NCBI GenBank assembly: GCA_963457665.1
Contig: OY735231.1
Location: forward strand, 33,281,869-33,345,868
DNA length: 64,000 nt
Direction: 5' to 3'
Source of the DNA: Thysanoteuthis rhombus
Taxonomy: Eukaryota > Mollusca > Cephalopoda > Oegopsida > Thysanoteuthidae
Position numbers and translations under genes: made by a program. This document shows, piece by piece, positions 35,080 to 44,140 of the stretch; position 1 is the stretch's first letter; every line of letters begins with the position of its first letter. The notes beneath the pieces were generated by a model. It was not told the origin of the DNA. It was given only the letters and a program-made list of their open reading frames with translations, and searched no databases.

Positions 35080-36248
35080 TGTATACAATAGTTATAAACA
35101 CTGTATAGTCTGCTTTCTTTCTTTCTAGTACTTCTTTTTATTCAAACAATTGATCTAAAAAAAGAATATGATGTAGTGTGACGTAAAAAAAATATTTTCC
35201 TTTCCTTGTCCACTTTCTTTTCCCTTCTTTTCTTATGGATACTTTGAACCTTTCATCAGTTTGGTCTGAAAATAAGATTTTGGCATTCATAGACCTCTCA
35301 ATGTTAGTTGCTGGTAAAAATCGATGCTTCTCCAAAAACAAAGCAATGTAAAACACATGAATTACAAATAACATTTTCGATTTCAATCTTTCTTGTCTGC
35401 AGGGTTCTCCCCAGTGGATTCTTATTGATTTAGAGCGACTGGTCCAAGTGGAAGAATTGGTTATTCGGTTCCAAGGTGGTTTTGCTGGCCAAGATTGTTG
35501 GATTGAAAGTTCTACTACTACAGATTCCAGTCAGTTGCAGATGCTGCAGAAGTTCTATCCTGAAGATAATTCCTCTCAACAGATATCCTTTTCAAAGAAA
35601 TCTTCTACCACTAAATTTGGTTCTTTAGCAAACTTTTTGATTAATAATAGATATATCAAGTTTATGTGGGAAAAAAAACCCACTGCATTTAAAAGGGAAA
35701 TAACTCTCTACAAAAAAAAATTGATATTTACAGCCACCTGGTTGACTAAGTGCACAAGGGAGGCAACTCCAAAGTATCTTTTACGGAGTTATTTCCCTTT
35801 TAAATTTTGCATTTTTTTTTTTTTTTTTTTTCTCAAGACACTTTGTATATTGTCTGTAAGTTCAAGAAAAGTCATTAACGCTACAGATGTTTGACAACAG
35901 AATCTCTCCTCTGTGTTTTTGATATTGTCAACATGTTTATCCAATCCATTCTACAGCCTTCTTCAGGTGTGCTGTCTATATGAAAAACATCTCTTTCCCT
36001 GAAGCAAAAGAAGAGCACAGTAACAAACTGAAATTTGAAAGCTGCAATACAGTCTAAATATTCTTTTGAACAAAAGAGTTTACGTCATTCCAAAAATCAT
36101 TTTTGTTCTTTCCCTTAATTTTCCCCACAGATTCCAATTGACAGACTGTTCTCAGCTACAGCTCATCAAAGTGATTTTTAACACAAGCACAGATTTTTAT
36201 GGACGGATAACGATTTATGAATTGGACATTATTGGCAAAGTCGTCTGA
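22567..36248 (+). CDS. NR2C2AP: NR2C2AP homologue, complete four-exon gene
   Basis: Spliced from 22567-22601, 26895-26985, 35403-35582 and 36129-36248, this encodes 141 residues (human NR2C2AP/TRA16: 139). Recognisable blocks are RVSSVLNKDVKQYGKKYLFD and ETCWNS (exon 2), SPQWILIDL, VIRFQGGFAG and FYPEDNSS (exon 3), and STDFYGRITIYEL (exon 4), all conserved in order with the vertebrate protein. The fold is a discoidin/F5-8C-like beta-sandwich by family knowledge. In mammals the protein binds the orphan nuclear receptor NR2C2 (TR4) and represses its activity; whether that holds here is inference. No signal peptide or membrane segment is seen. The ATG at 22567 puts the start at the same distance from the VSSVLN block as in human. 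Introns are 4293, 8417 and 546 bp; the last is AT-AC (U12-type). Confidence 0.92.
22602..24470. other. NR2C2AP intron 1, left part: nothing recognised
   Basis: AT-rich intronic DNA without recognisable element ends. Open frames of 60-84 codons lack family resemblance. Confidence 0.45.
24479..24985 (+). pseudogene. Internally deleted repeat-borne protein with Cys-rich tail
   Basis: From about 24485 it reads VLIVAKNKSQLIDLICEDLI, a block from the same uncharacterised multicopy family as 5870-6900. The central domain is missing. The frame then reaches LKLPSSTDEALYDNVAHAHI, the counterpart of the 'LPPTEDA...H..RA' block. In another frame, 24848-24982 encodes CSTQKCGCSNAGKACMEFC followed by NCQGDDEC, a cysteine-rich CxCxxxxxxCxxxCxC pattern resembling CXC/tesmin-type DNA-binding motifs, ending at TGA 24983. 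An internal deletion and frameshifts make it a dead copy. It lies in intron 1 of NR2C2AP, sense orientation. Confidence 0.55.
25790..26095 (-). pseudogene. LINE reverse-transcriptase C-terminal remnant
   Basis: The - strand gives KTVQFGELV and, after a frameshift at a C/G run, GYKDSLKHVLCNQLLSVGNR and VKAEVKKQQHKVKASP. This follows the layout 'P K.v.fGEL..g.r..g..kkRyKD.LK..L......W...A.dR..WR....' seen at the C-terminus of many invertebrate non-LTR reverse transcriptase ORFs. It is short and decayed and lies in NR2C2AP intron 1. Confidence 0.45.
26514..26678. mobile_element. Foldback/MITE with ~75-bp imperfect arms
   Basis: The left arm (from AACATGTTTCATCCAACACCGG through 'gaacagccggccttgtaaatgaataaagaca') pairs with the right arm ('tgtctttattcttttacgtggttggctgttt' through 'ctggtgcttgacaaaatgtt') over its full length with scattered mismatches. 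The loop is only about 18 bases ('ttcccgcacaacactcat'). It lies 217 bases before exon 2 of NR2C2AP. Confidence 0.7.
26895..26985 (+). CDS. NR2C2AP: NR2C2AP exon 2
   Basis: The acceptor is GTTTTTCAG|TG and the donor GAA|GTAAGT. The 91 bases encode VSSVLNKDVKQYGKKYLFDG followed by KDETCWNSSE. The intron leaves in phase 0. Confidence 0.92.
27080..27210. repeat. Short dispersed repeat, first copy
   Basis: 'aatttaattcacagaagagg...tattcactgragag...agtttatgaatttaagagttaag' recurs at about 34305-34440 in the same intron (intron 2 of NR2C2AP), same orientation. No element class is assigned. Confidence 0.5.
27589..27800 (+). pseudogene. Penelope/other RT remnant (tentative)
   Basis: The frame near 27720 gives VKKHFPHSNKLYEILNKKTI followed by IIGYSCM, matching 'i.KHFP..h.l..i.NrnT.k.sYSCMpN', a block I associate with Penelope-like and related reverse transcriptase proteins of invertebrates. 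Nothing more of the protein is present nearby. It lies in NR2C2AP intron 2. Confidence 0.45.
29390..30440 (+). pseudogene. Decayed LINE reverse transcriptase (Jockey/CR1-like)
   Basis: Across frames, with many stops, the + strand carries the standard order of a non-LTR reverse transcriptase: DIGIPKENNIAEPLSKII, then 'AVHALINLTE'-like DNA, VDF(L)KAFD near 29820 (consensus 'vDf.KAFDtv.h'), 'LIIMELKD' (consensus 'L..yGikg'), SPKKTMKRRVPQGST near 29960-30010 (consensus 'rGVPQGSiLGPLLF'), and MNNQRIYPTSHIKYFSVFLD at 30243 (consensus '...v.s.KYLGV.lD'). The catalytic YADD region between the last two is not recognisable. It lies in NR2C2AP intron 2 and is inactive. Confidence 0.75.
31024..31059 (+). 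other. Hammerhead-core-like sequence
   Basis: CTGATGA, then GCT-gaagt-AGC (3-bp stem), then GAAAC-aaag-GTTTC. The order CUGANGA / stem II / GAAA fits a hammerhead ribozyme core, and Penelope-like elements are known to carry such motifs. No complementary strands for stem I are seen around it, so activity is doubtful. It may equally be a simple hairpin (ATCTGA...TCAGAT plus GAAAC...GTTTC). Confidence 0.25.
31194..31530. repeat. Imperfect (TG)n/(TATG)n microsatellite
   Basis: About 340 bases of TG and TA dinucleotides with T/C interruptions. The long Cys/Val/Tyr-rich open frames here come only from this tract. Confidence 0.95.
32370..33020. repeat. Two direct copies of a dispersed repeat around a SINE
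   Basis: '...gccatggg.taa.caaagaattgattaaatttt.gg.gtgaaag' at 32447-32490 recurs at 32955-32996 ('ggccatggggcaaggaagaattgattaaatttgggggaag') and, inverted, at 37330-37395. A weaker inverted form is at 46850-46900. The SINE at 32639 sits between the two direct copies. Confidence 0.5.
32639..32850 (+). mobile_element. tRNA-derived SINE
   Basis: The head starts GGCGATTCTTTAGTTCAATGGTCAG, with the A-box-like TAGTTCAATGG (32650-32660) and a perfect B box GGTTCGATTCC (32704-32714), spaced as in a tRNA gene. A tRNA-unrelated body follows, ending in an AT-rich tail with (TA)n at 32843. It is not a tRNA gene: the anticodon arm is not well formed and a long body follows. The body matches 14390-14450. 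Confidence 0.7.
34300..34440. repeat. Short dispersed repeat, second copy
   Basis: Counterpart of 27080-27210: 'tttgaatttaattcacagaagag', 'tattcattgaagag', 'agtttatgaatttgagggttaag'. It contains a 20-base insertion ('aaggaaagagagtctttcct'). Confidence 0.5.
34800..35130. repeat. Dispersed repeat copy B
   Basis: It shares with 13980-14640 the blocks 'taataaaactatttgtttccaattgatttttca', 'gtccaaaatgcaa' and 'tatagtctgctttctttctttct', and includes a (TA)n tract at 35014-35077. It lacks the SINE present in copy A. Confidence 0.55.
35014..35077. repeat. (TA)n microsatellite
   Basis: About 31 TA units in NR2C2AP intron 2. Confidence 0.95.
35403..35582 (+). CDS. NR2C2AP: NR2C2AP exon 3
   Basis: The acceptor is TTGTCTGCAG|GG. 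The 180 bases (60 codons) run from GSPQWILIDL through FQGGFAG to FYPEDNSSQQ. The donor is CAG|ATATCCTTTTC with no GT, an exact U12-type AT-AC 5' splice site. Without splicing, the frame would run on to a stop at about 35892 and give an unrelated tail. Confidence 0.92.
35583..36128 (+). other. U12-type AT-AC intron of NR2C2AP
   Basis: It begins ATATCCTTTTC (U12 consensus ATATCCTTT). Near its end it has TCCCTTAAT (consensus TTCCTTRAY), with the likely branch A at 36117/36118, 10-11 bases before the terminal AC of TTTTCCCCAC. Exon 4 then begins AGATTCCAATTG. Using the apparent CCACAG as an ordinary AG acceptor would shift the frame and destroy the conserved TDFYGR block, while the AC end keeps phase 0 exactly. 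All three minor-intron signals and the frame agree. Confidence 0.88.
35688..35804. repeat. Perfect 19-bp inverted repeat inside the U12 intron
   Basis: The left arm 35688-35706 is TTTAAAAGGGAAATAACTC and the right arm 35786-35804 is its exact reverse complement. The spacer is 79 bases and contains a second GGGAGGCAACTCC-like half. The GGGARATAACTC core is a recurring short motif of this window. Confidence 0.8.
36129..36248 (+). CDS. NR2C2AP: NR2C2AP exon 4, with stop
   Basis: It starts with AGA directly after the intron's terminal AC. It encodes RFQLTDCSQLQLIKVIFN, then TSTDFYGRITIYELDIIGKV, then V and TGA at 36246-36248. The human end ('ATDFFGRVVIYHLRVLGEKV') aligns to the last residue. Confidence 0.92.
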   Translation, partial: RFQLTDCSQLQLIKVIFNTSTDFYGRITIYELDIIGKVV

Positions 36249-36299
36249 CCTCATCGATATTTCATTCACGATAAATTATATTATGACATAACGAGCAAC

Positions 36300-36305
36300 A
36301 ATAAA
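36300..36305 (+). terminator. Polyadenylation signal AATAAA of NR2C2AP
   Basis: The first AATAAA after the stop codon, 51 bases downstream of it, followed by a T-rich stretch ('tactttttctttataattg'). Confidence 0.6.
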
Positions 36306-36810
36306 GCCATCTGTACTTTTTCTTTATAATTGTTCACATTTCTTTACTTTGGTCAACCGTCATTGAAAAAAACAACTTGGATTCCAAATACATATATTTT
36401 TATAGGACTGATTACATCAAGTTTGAACAATAGTAGTAAGCTATATTTTCATTCTGTGTCTTATTTTGATAATAGAATTCTACTTTTCTAAGATTTTATG
36501 TGATAACATATCTGATTGGGTGGGTGGGTCTTCTTTCTGGTAGTTCACCTTGCTTTCAGTACTAAAAGAAGAAAAGTACAATCAAGACAAATCTTTTGTT
36601 TTGACTCTGGAGAAACTTTAATCAGCAGTAGAGGCAGTCTTGCAGAATTTATCTGCATTAGTTATTGCTACTGAATGAAAAAAAAACCTCTTGATTTTAA
36701 GATGGAAAAAAAGAATTGTATTCCTAAACAGCTTGCTGAGATGAAGGGAATACAAGAAACATTTAGTACTTATGAATTCTTTGTTGTTATTGTATACTGA
36801 AGTAAACTGC
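36306..36810. other. Intergenic, nothing recognised
   Basis: AT-rich sequence after the NR2C2AP polyadenylation signal; no gene seen. Confidence 0.5.
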
Positions 36811-37322
36811 AGCACTAGGCTTTACGGTCATTCCGAGCTCAACCTTCAAAAATAATAAGATCCCATTGATCCTAAAAAGAAGGGTGTATAACCAATGCAT
36901 CCTCCCAATAGTCACTTATGGAGCTGAAACATGGAACCTAACTAAGAGACAGACCCGTAAATTGAGAACCATGCAACGTGCACATGAAAGAATAATGCTG
37001 GGCCTCACATGGAGAGACTACAAGACAGCACAGTACATCCGAGAAAAGACGAGTTAGGGACATCATAGAATCCATTAAAAATCTCAAGTGGCAGTGGGCT
37101 GGCCATGTTGCAAGAATGGCAGACAATTGATAGACATCGCGACTCACAACATGGATCCCCCGAGACCACATGCGCAACCTAGGCCGGCAAAATGTTAGAT
37201 GGAGAGACGAACTAGACAAGTTCAGGAAGCACTGGCTCCGTGACGCCCATGATAGAGAAGTGTGGCAAATCCTGGGGAAGGTCTATGTCCAACGACGGAC
37301 GCTAAAAGACTGATGATGATAT
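36811..37322 (+). mobile_element. RTE-type LINE, 3' fragment
   Basis: The frame from 36866 encodes RRVYNQCILPIVTYGAETWN, then LTKRQTRKLRTMQRAHERIM and LGLTWRDYKTAQYIREKT, the familiar C-terminal block of RTE-like endonuclease/reverse transcriptases ('YGaEtW.ltk....kl...qra.eR.mlgi..rD......ir..t'). After a frameshift the downstream DNA still encodes 'LKWQWAGHVARM' and 'RWRDEL..F...W'. It ends at 'actgatgatgatat', the 3' tail also found at 22180-22266. It is 5'-truncated with few lesions, hence relatively young. Confidence 0.85.
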
Positions 37323-37446
37323 ATTCCAGGATCTTCCGCCAAATTTAATCAATTCTTCCTTGCCCTATGGCCTACTCTTCCACAATTCAGTGAGAATTTA
37401 TATGGTCTATGTCCAATGACGGACATTAAAAGACTGATGATGATAT
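37323..37446. repeat. Inverted dispersed repeat plus second RTE 3' tail
   Basis: 37325-37402 is the inverted counterpart of 32930-33005. Directly after it, 37403-37446 repeats the RTE tail 'ggtctatgtccaatgacggacattaaaagactgatgatgatat', more diverged than the first. Confidence 0.6.
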
Positions 37447-37449
37447 ATT

Positions 37450-40400
37450 TACAGAGGATAATCTAGATCTGGTAACCGCCTCATTTTATTCAGCTTCTTG
37501 GAAAAGATATGAAAAATGTGAACTCAATATGAATTTCAGTTCAAGTTGACTCAAAAATATGATGTTAGATTATGTCTAAAAAGTATAGAAAATTTCAATT
37601 ATTCCCTTCAATCTTTGCAGCAAAGAGAACGTAAGATGGAATTAGAGACGATGAAGAAATATTTTAATGCCTGAAAAAACAAAAATTCATAGTTGAATCC
37701 TACTTAATGTCCTCAGATTGTTATAAATAGCACTGGTAGTAGATTTTATCGTTTCAAAGATGTTGCTTTCAAATTTAATGCTTTAGATTCAAAGCATTTT
37801 GATAATGCTGATGTGAACAAATTAATTAGAATTTTTAGCAGACACGTACTCAGATGTCATCCGCAGTCAGACTGAATTCGTACAAGAGTTCCTTTCATTC
37901 AAAGACATATACAGAGAGATACTCTAACAGTATGGCAAATGTTGAGAAACTGACCATCAACAATGTAGTTGAATTCAGGATTACCAATGACGTGTTTCAT
38001 TTATCCTTACCTGTCCACATTGTACCGACCTTACCTATAACTAGCATAGAATGATTTTTTTTAGCTGGTTCAGGCACATCAAATTGTACCTTATACAATA
38101 AGTAAGGAAAGATTGTCTGGATTTGCTTTGTTCCTCATTGAAAAACAATTTGCTACTGAGTTGGATTATAAAGTAACAGATAACTTTACAAGGATGAAAC
38201 CTAAAAGAAAAATATTGAATGAATTTATTCTGTCTTGTTTAGTATTATTATCATCATTATCTATGTTCCTGTGGGAGGAAAATTAAATTCTGTGATTTTA
38301 CCAAAGTATGAACATATTATACCAGTGGCAGTTTGGAAGAAGTGGAAATGTTATTGAATATGATTTTTTTAAAATGTACTTATTGCATGATTTCCAGGTT
38401 TGTCAAGTAGGGTAGATATTCCGAGCCTTATCTCAATGACTTATCAAACACAGGCGTTAGAATTCTTAAGATGCTGGTAATGAATATCTACCTCCAGACT
38501 TGCTAGATATTCAATTTCCTATGCCTGTTTTGAGTAGGTGTCCAAGATAAAGCTTGGATTATCTCCCTTTCTGGCCTAATCTGACAATTCTGGAAGCCTA
38601 ATTAGCACAAAATAATGCCGAGTGTGGGATTACGTTGGAAAAATTCTATGATAATAAATTGGCTTGTTCCGTTGGAGGCTGAAGGAGTTAACCAAGATAA
38701 CGGTATTTTTGGGGGTTTTTTTTAAATTCACGGAGAGCAGTTTTTCCCCAATGGAGAAATAAAGAACCGAATCATGAAAGATGAACCGATGGGTTGATAA
38801 CAAGATCGAATCGTGTCAAGATAAACAAATGCAAAGGAGAAAAGATTCATTGAGATAAACTCTGACAAAGCTCACCGTAATATGAGGGAAAAAACCCCTA
38901 ATAATGATAAAGGTAATTGAGCCATTTTGATGTAAATATTCATTTTTTTATTCCTAAGAAAAATTCACATGGTTAACTCTAAAACCTCAAAAAGGCTTTG
39001 AGAGAAAGAGTTTACACAAAAGATAAGAGAACACAGAGTCTCTTGAGAGTTGAATATTCGATCTTGCTGCAATCTCGGCTGATCTATTTTATAGATTCTG
39101 AGAAAGTTGTTCATTGTGATCACTCTGGGATTACAATAACAGGCTAATAAAATTAGGCAAAGATATGTAGGAAGCCATTTACTGTGATCACTTTCAAGTG
39201 TTAAGACTGACCGATTTTAATAATTGTTTGAGAAGATTATCTGTGATTATAATAAGCAGTTTCTTTTGCTCTAAAAAGCTCAATGAATTCATTTAAAGCA
39301 ATAATGTTTACACACAAAATTAAAAAAATTGGAAAGCATTGTTTTGAGTTCAATTCCAGTTTCATTCATTATAAGCCTCTGAATCAATAGCTGGACATTT
39401 GGACTCAATTTCATCTTTACTTATTAATTTTGCATTTTTAGACTTCGTGGTGTGTGGTGCAGCCAGCCATGGTTGTCGTTTAAAATAAATTTCCGTCCAT
39501 GTAATGAAAGAACAACTTCAAAGTATTAATATAGTACCTCTCTTCAATGTTGCCAATTTAGATATTTTAGACTTGTAATTTCAGATAAAAGGTCTATAAT
39601 CTGTGACATTTTATTTTTTCAAATTAGATTTCTTGAGAACCACTGATTCAAACAACACTGCAGTGCCTGCTGTGCTGACTGATGTGGTGAGTATCAACTT
39701 TGTACAATGGCCAGTTGTCGAGTTATCTCGGTGCACTCGCATACACAAATTTCTCAAATTATAATGAAATGAACTATTGTCAATTAGATTCTAGAACTGA
39801 CCCCCTGACAATTGAAGCATAGTATCTGTGAAGCCAAAGTTATGGTTAACTTTTGTGAAAATGAAGTAGTTGACCATAGAAATGATCCATCCTTGCAGAA
39901 ATTAACCAGGAACAATGGTCAAGAGTTATTTATCTGGGGGCAATTGTATGGACACCGTCAATTAGCAATAATTTTTGACGAGTAATTCTTTCAATTTAAT
40001 CTCATTTTCTTTTCATCTCAACTCTATGGTAATCAGTAAATGGCACTGATTAGACATAAAGAATAAGCTTTTGGCACATACCTTTTTCCTTCAGGAATTC
40101 TGTCTTAGCTTTCATTGCCCTACCAATTAAGCTAACAGTTACTGAAGCTGAATTCTCACCCATATCGCTTTCATTCTTTATCTTACCCTCAATCACCCAG
40201 TTCTGCCATCTTTAATGTGTGTTAACAGATACTATTAGGATTAGTAGTAATATTGTCTTTAACTATAATAGCTGAAGCATTGTTGATTATAGCAATAATT
40301 TGGAAAGTGCAGTATTGATGTGTAATGAGCTTAAAAACAATACAAAATTTTATCTCAATTTTTTGACTAGTATTTCTTTTATTTTTATTAGAGTTTCTTT

Positions 40401-42560
40401 TCATTGCAACTCTCAAACTGCCATTTCAAGTAATTGCGATTAAAAAGCAACTGAAATTACGATGTAAAAAAATTCTAGTTGAAAAATTGACTGACTGGTT
40501 AATCTAAGAAATAATAACATTACTAGTAGATGTAGGTAAAAATGGCAACATATCAGGTGGTTGGAAAAGTTGAGGGTTATATGGTTAGAATTGAATGACT
40601 GTGGCCTAATTTTTAAGGCTGCTGTAATGTTAAGAAAGGTTTCTGAGGAATAAGTGATACAAGTGTCCTGCTGCAGGCTTATTCGATATTCTCGGATCTG
40701 CCTCGCTTACAAACAGCCATAGAGTGACTGAGTTGCGATAGGATGCAACTGAAATTAAGATCAAAGAAGTACTAGACAAATGATTAGTAAGATATGAGTT
40801 CATATTGTTTTTTAGCTCATAACGGAACAGTTAAGAAATTATAAAGTAGCTAAAAAGATGACCAATATTTTTGTACAAATATAACAGAAAAAAACATTCA
40901 TAAAACGAACAATGATTTTTTTTTTTTTTTCTGTAGAAAGTTTATTATCGAAGTGTAGGCTTACAGATACAGATAGCAAAAATAACAGAATTTTAAAAAT
41001 TTCAACTTTTACAGATTGATACCTGAAAACTGCAAATAAAAGTTTTAAATGTTCCTTGATGTGTTTTAGAGGAAAAAAAGGAAAGAGAAATCAAATGTAG
41101 CTTTAATGCTATATAATGAGATTCCATTCGATGCTGAAGTCACATGGGATTTTGTTTCAATTGCAAGCAGAAATATATTGGCCTGCACAACAATTGATTT
41201 TTGACCAATGCATTTTCTCTTTAGAATGCTTCTTAATTCATAAGATAATGGAAGAAATACTATTTAATGTTTTATGCACACAGTATATTCAGGCAATGGT
41301 ATAGTGCTTTTATAGAGAGGAAAAAAAGCAGGGAATACAGCAGAAATTTTTGAAATTTAACCATAATCAGAAACGTTTTGAGGCCTTATTGGATGAATAT
41401 TTAGACATATACTAGTAATTTTTTTTCTCATCAGTAAATTGATCAAATAGAGAGTTTTAATAGTATATAGATAGTGGGAGAATGGAAGGGATCACAGTTA
41501 CCTCAGCACAACTCCACTGAATTAAGGGTACAATGAGATTTTAGGGAAAGAAGATGAACTCAGATGTGATGCGTGGCAAGAGGTTCATTTTGTACAAAAA
41601 AAAAAAGAAAAAAAGGTTTCTACCCCAGACTGCTCATTTGAAATGATACAAGATTACTTTACACACAATATGCTGCATCACAAAATTTTTTTGGTCAAGT
41701 TTTTTTTTCATCAGGTAGACTCTCTCACTCACTTGAAGGCTCATCTTCAGAACTCCAGAAAATAAAATATAGTTTTATACTTTGGTACAAAATTTTGGTG
41801 TTGACTCACAGAATGAACAGTTCTGAAAATTCTGGAATTTGGTAGAAGTCCTACATAGAATTTAGTGCCGAACTGAATACATTGTAAGAATAATAAAAAT
41901 ACAATTGAGATATTTTTGTTGATCTTGGGCTTGAATATAAGCTGACCTTGTTTGTATCTGAATGCTGGGTCAAAGAACCAATGCCCTGACACCCACTTCA
42001 GAGTTTAAAATGCTTACTTATCAAGCTTTCCTATAACCACAGTAAATTCCTTGAAAAAACAATAGTCACTTGATGGCTGTTCTCATTACATTCAAGATTA
42101 AAGGATTTTATTCTGATATGTTGAATATAAAAAATTCTCCAACTACTAAGTTTGAACTATATAAGTTGGTCATTTACTCAAGGTTTATCTGAAAAGCTTC
42201 AATGAGTGAGAAATTGTGTGCATAAATTTTTTTTTACTAAACTAGCAAAATTTGTGTGCGAATTTAATAGATCTATTTGAAAATATTACAATGTATTATA
42301 ATTTTGAAAAAGTTTGTTATACATGTTTGTATTTAATGAAAATATGTTTTAGAATATGAAAAAATATGTATTTAAACAGTATTAGACCAATTTTGGCATA
42401 ATTTCAAATTTCCATTATAGAAAATAAAGAAAACTCGAAGATCTAGCTAACATCCCAAATATTTTTCTCTAAAATTTTGGATTACTGGATGTAAGAATTC
42501 TAAAGAAATGTTTCCTTAGACTGAGGTAAACAAATATCCTGATTCATTGGTTATTGTTTT
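37450..42560. other. Intergenic between convergent genes, no gene recognised
   Basis: About 5 kb without a recognised exon. Two SINE-tail-like phrases ('gcaactgaaatta.gat') occur at 40449 and 40746 and resemble the copies in 53.0-53.6 kb. Open frames of 60-80 codons show no family resemblance. Confidence 0.45.
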
Positions 42561-42563
42561 ATA

Positions 42564-44138
42564 CAGTTCTCTGGTCATAATTATTGACACCCATAAAAAT
42601 TTATGTTCATCGTGTAGAAAATCTCCCCAAAACAATTAATATAACGGAACAGTTTTGGTCTGTACACACACGTATTTATTACACAGCAGAAAATGATGAA
42701 ACAATAATTTAGAAGAACAATAGTTGAAAAAAACTAAAAGATAGTCATGATACTGGTATTGGCACCCTTTGACTCACCTGTGATAGATTGTCAGAGCCCT
42801 CATGACTTGAATTACCCAATGAGTGATTATTTCTAATGCTTAAAAAAAGCCACTTATTATTTCTTACTCCCTTTTCACAAATGGTGAAGACTTGGGAGCT
42901 GTCTGAAAACATCAGAAATGCTATAATTACTAAACACAAAACTTCTAAATAGTATGAGGCCATTTCCGAAGATCTTGGTATCCCAGTTTCAAAAGTGCAC
43001 AACATTAACCTCTACTATCAATAACTTGATCCGTAATCTTTCATCTTGACTTTTATTGCAATTTTAATCAGGCTGTCAATCTTCAAGTGAGTAAACACTA
43101 TAGATCAGAGATAGATAAAGATAATGGTGTACAATGTTATTAAAAAGTTAGCTTAGCAAGTGTCAAGAACTTCCCTAGATGTTATGGGGAAGAGGAAAAT
43201 TGATATGAGAAGTCTATTATTGTGAACTGTGGAAAAAACTCCAATAAAACGTTCAGAGAGCTGAATGCGGACTTGAAACGATCTGGTATCATGGTTTCAA
43301 CATGTACAATACGCTGCACATGAAACCAAGAAGGGCTTCATGTGCAAAGATCAAGAAAACACCACAGCTGAAGAGATATTTTAAAGAAAAAAAAGTCATA
43401 AAAAACGAATGATCTTTACCAAAGAGTATCTGGACAAAACACAATCCTTCTGGGCAAAAGTTCTGTGCACAGATGAAACCAAAATTGAGCTTTTTGACAA
43501 TGTCAGTGATTTATTTATAGTTGATGAAAAGAAGCTTAAGCAGAAAAGAAGACCATCTACTACTTTACTGAATCGAAAGCGGCATAAAATCAAAGGAATT
43601 ACTAAGAGATTTTAGAGTGAAATTTGCCACCAGGTGTTTGGGTCAAAGATCATGGGTTCTAAGCATCATGAAGACGCAAAGTAGACAAGAATGGTTGGAA
43701 AATGAAAAATGGACTCTTTAAAACTGGCCACCTATGGGTCCTGATCTCAATTCCATTGTAAAATCTTTGAAGGGAGCTGAAATCAGCCATCAGAGAAAAG
43801 AATCCTGTAAGCATTCAAGAGTTCTAACAAATTAGGAAGAAAAAGTGGGAGAAACCGACTTACAAATGCAAGCAAAATGTTTGGGAGCAGTCATTGTTCC
43901 TAAAGGGTCTGCAACAAAAAAAAATCAAAGAAGGGTGTCTTTGTAACTGTCCAGGTCATATTTTTTTTATTTCTTTGAAATTACTGCATGTATATATATA
44001 TTTTTTTTTTTATAGAATTTGGACATTCTATCAAAATATTATGATACAAATTTGGTGGATTTCCATTTATTTCTGAAGGTACTAATTATACAGGCTGTAC
44101 GAAAAATTCAAGGGTGTCGATAAAGGTGACCAGTATTG
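42564..44138 (+). mobile_element. Complete-length Tc1-like transposon, 1575 bp, TA target site
   Basis: The left end CAGTTCTCTGGTCATAATTATTGACACCCATAAAAATTT matches the inverted right end CAATACTGGTCACCTTTATCGACACCCTTGAATTTTT. TA duplications flank it at 42562-42563 and 44139-44140. Length is typical of Tc1 elements (about 1.6 kb). Inside, frames with stops encode a helix-turn-helix (KTWELSENIRNAIITKHKTS, AISEDLGIPVSKVHNI), a second DNA-binding part (NKTFRELNADLKRSGIMVS) and the catalytic block with the first Asp (FWAKVLCTDETKIELFDN). It is inactive through stops and frameshifts. Confidence 0.85.
43381..43615 (+). pseudogene. Tc1 transposase, catalytic-core fragment
   Basis: An open stretch from about 43409 reads FTKEYLDKTQSFWAKVLCTD followed by ETKIELFDNVSDLFIVDEKK. 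'W..vlwTDEtkielfg' is the first catalytic Asp region of Tc1 transposases. The following 'YVWRK.g' has decayed. The downstream 'GPDLNSI' at about 43739 is the P-D-LNPIE region, where Tc1 proteins carry the next catalytic Asp and the final Glu, which here reads otherwise ('SIVKSLKG'). Confidence 0.75.
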
Positions 44139-44140
44139 TA

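Noticed and set aside
35448-35894. 148-codon single open frame covering NR2C2AP exon 3
   Set aside because: Only the part to 35582 is exon. The rest is translation of the minor intron and a poly-T tract (poly-Phe).
36121-36130. Ordinary CCACAG acceptor for NR2C2AP exon 4
   Set aside because: It would put the conserved TDFYGR block out of frame and would pair with a donor lacking GT. The AC end fits both frame and U12 rules.
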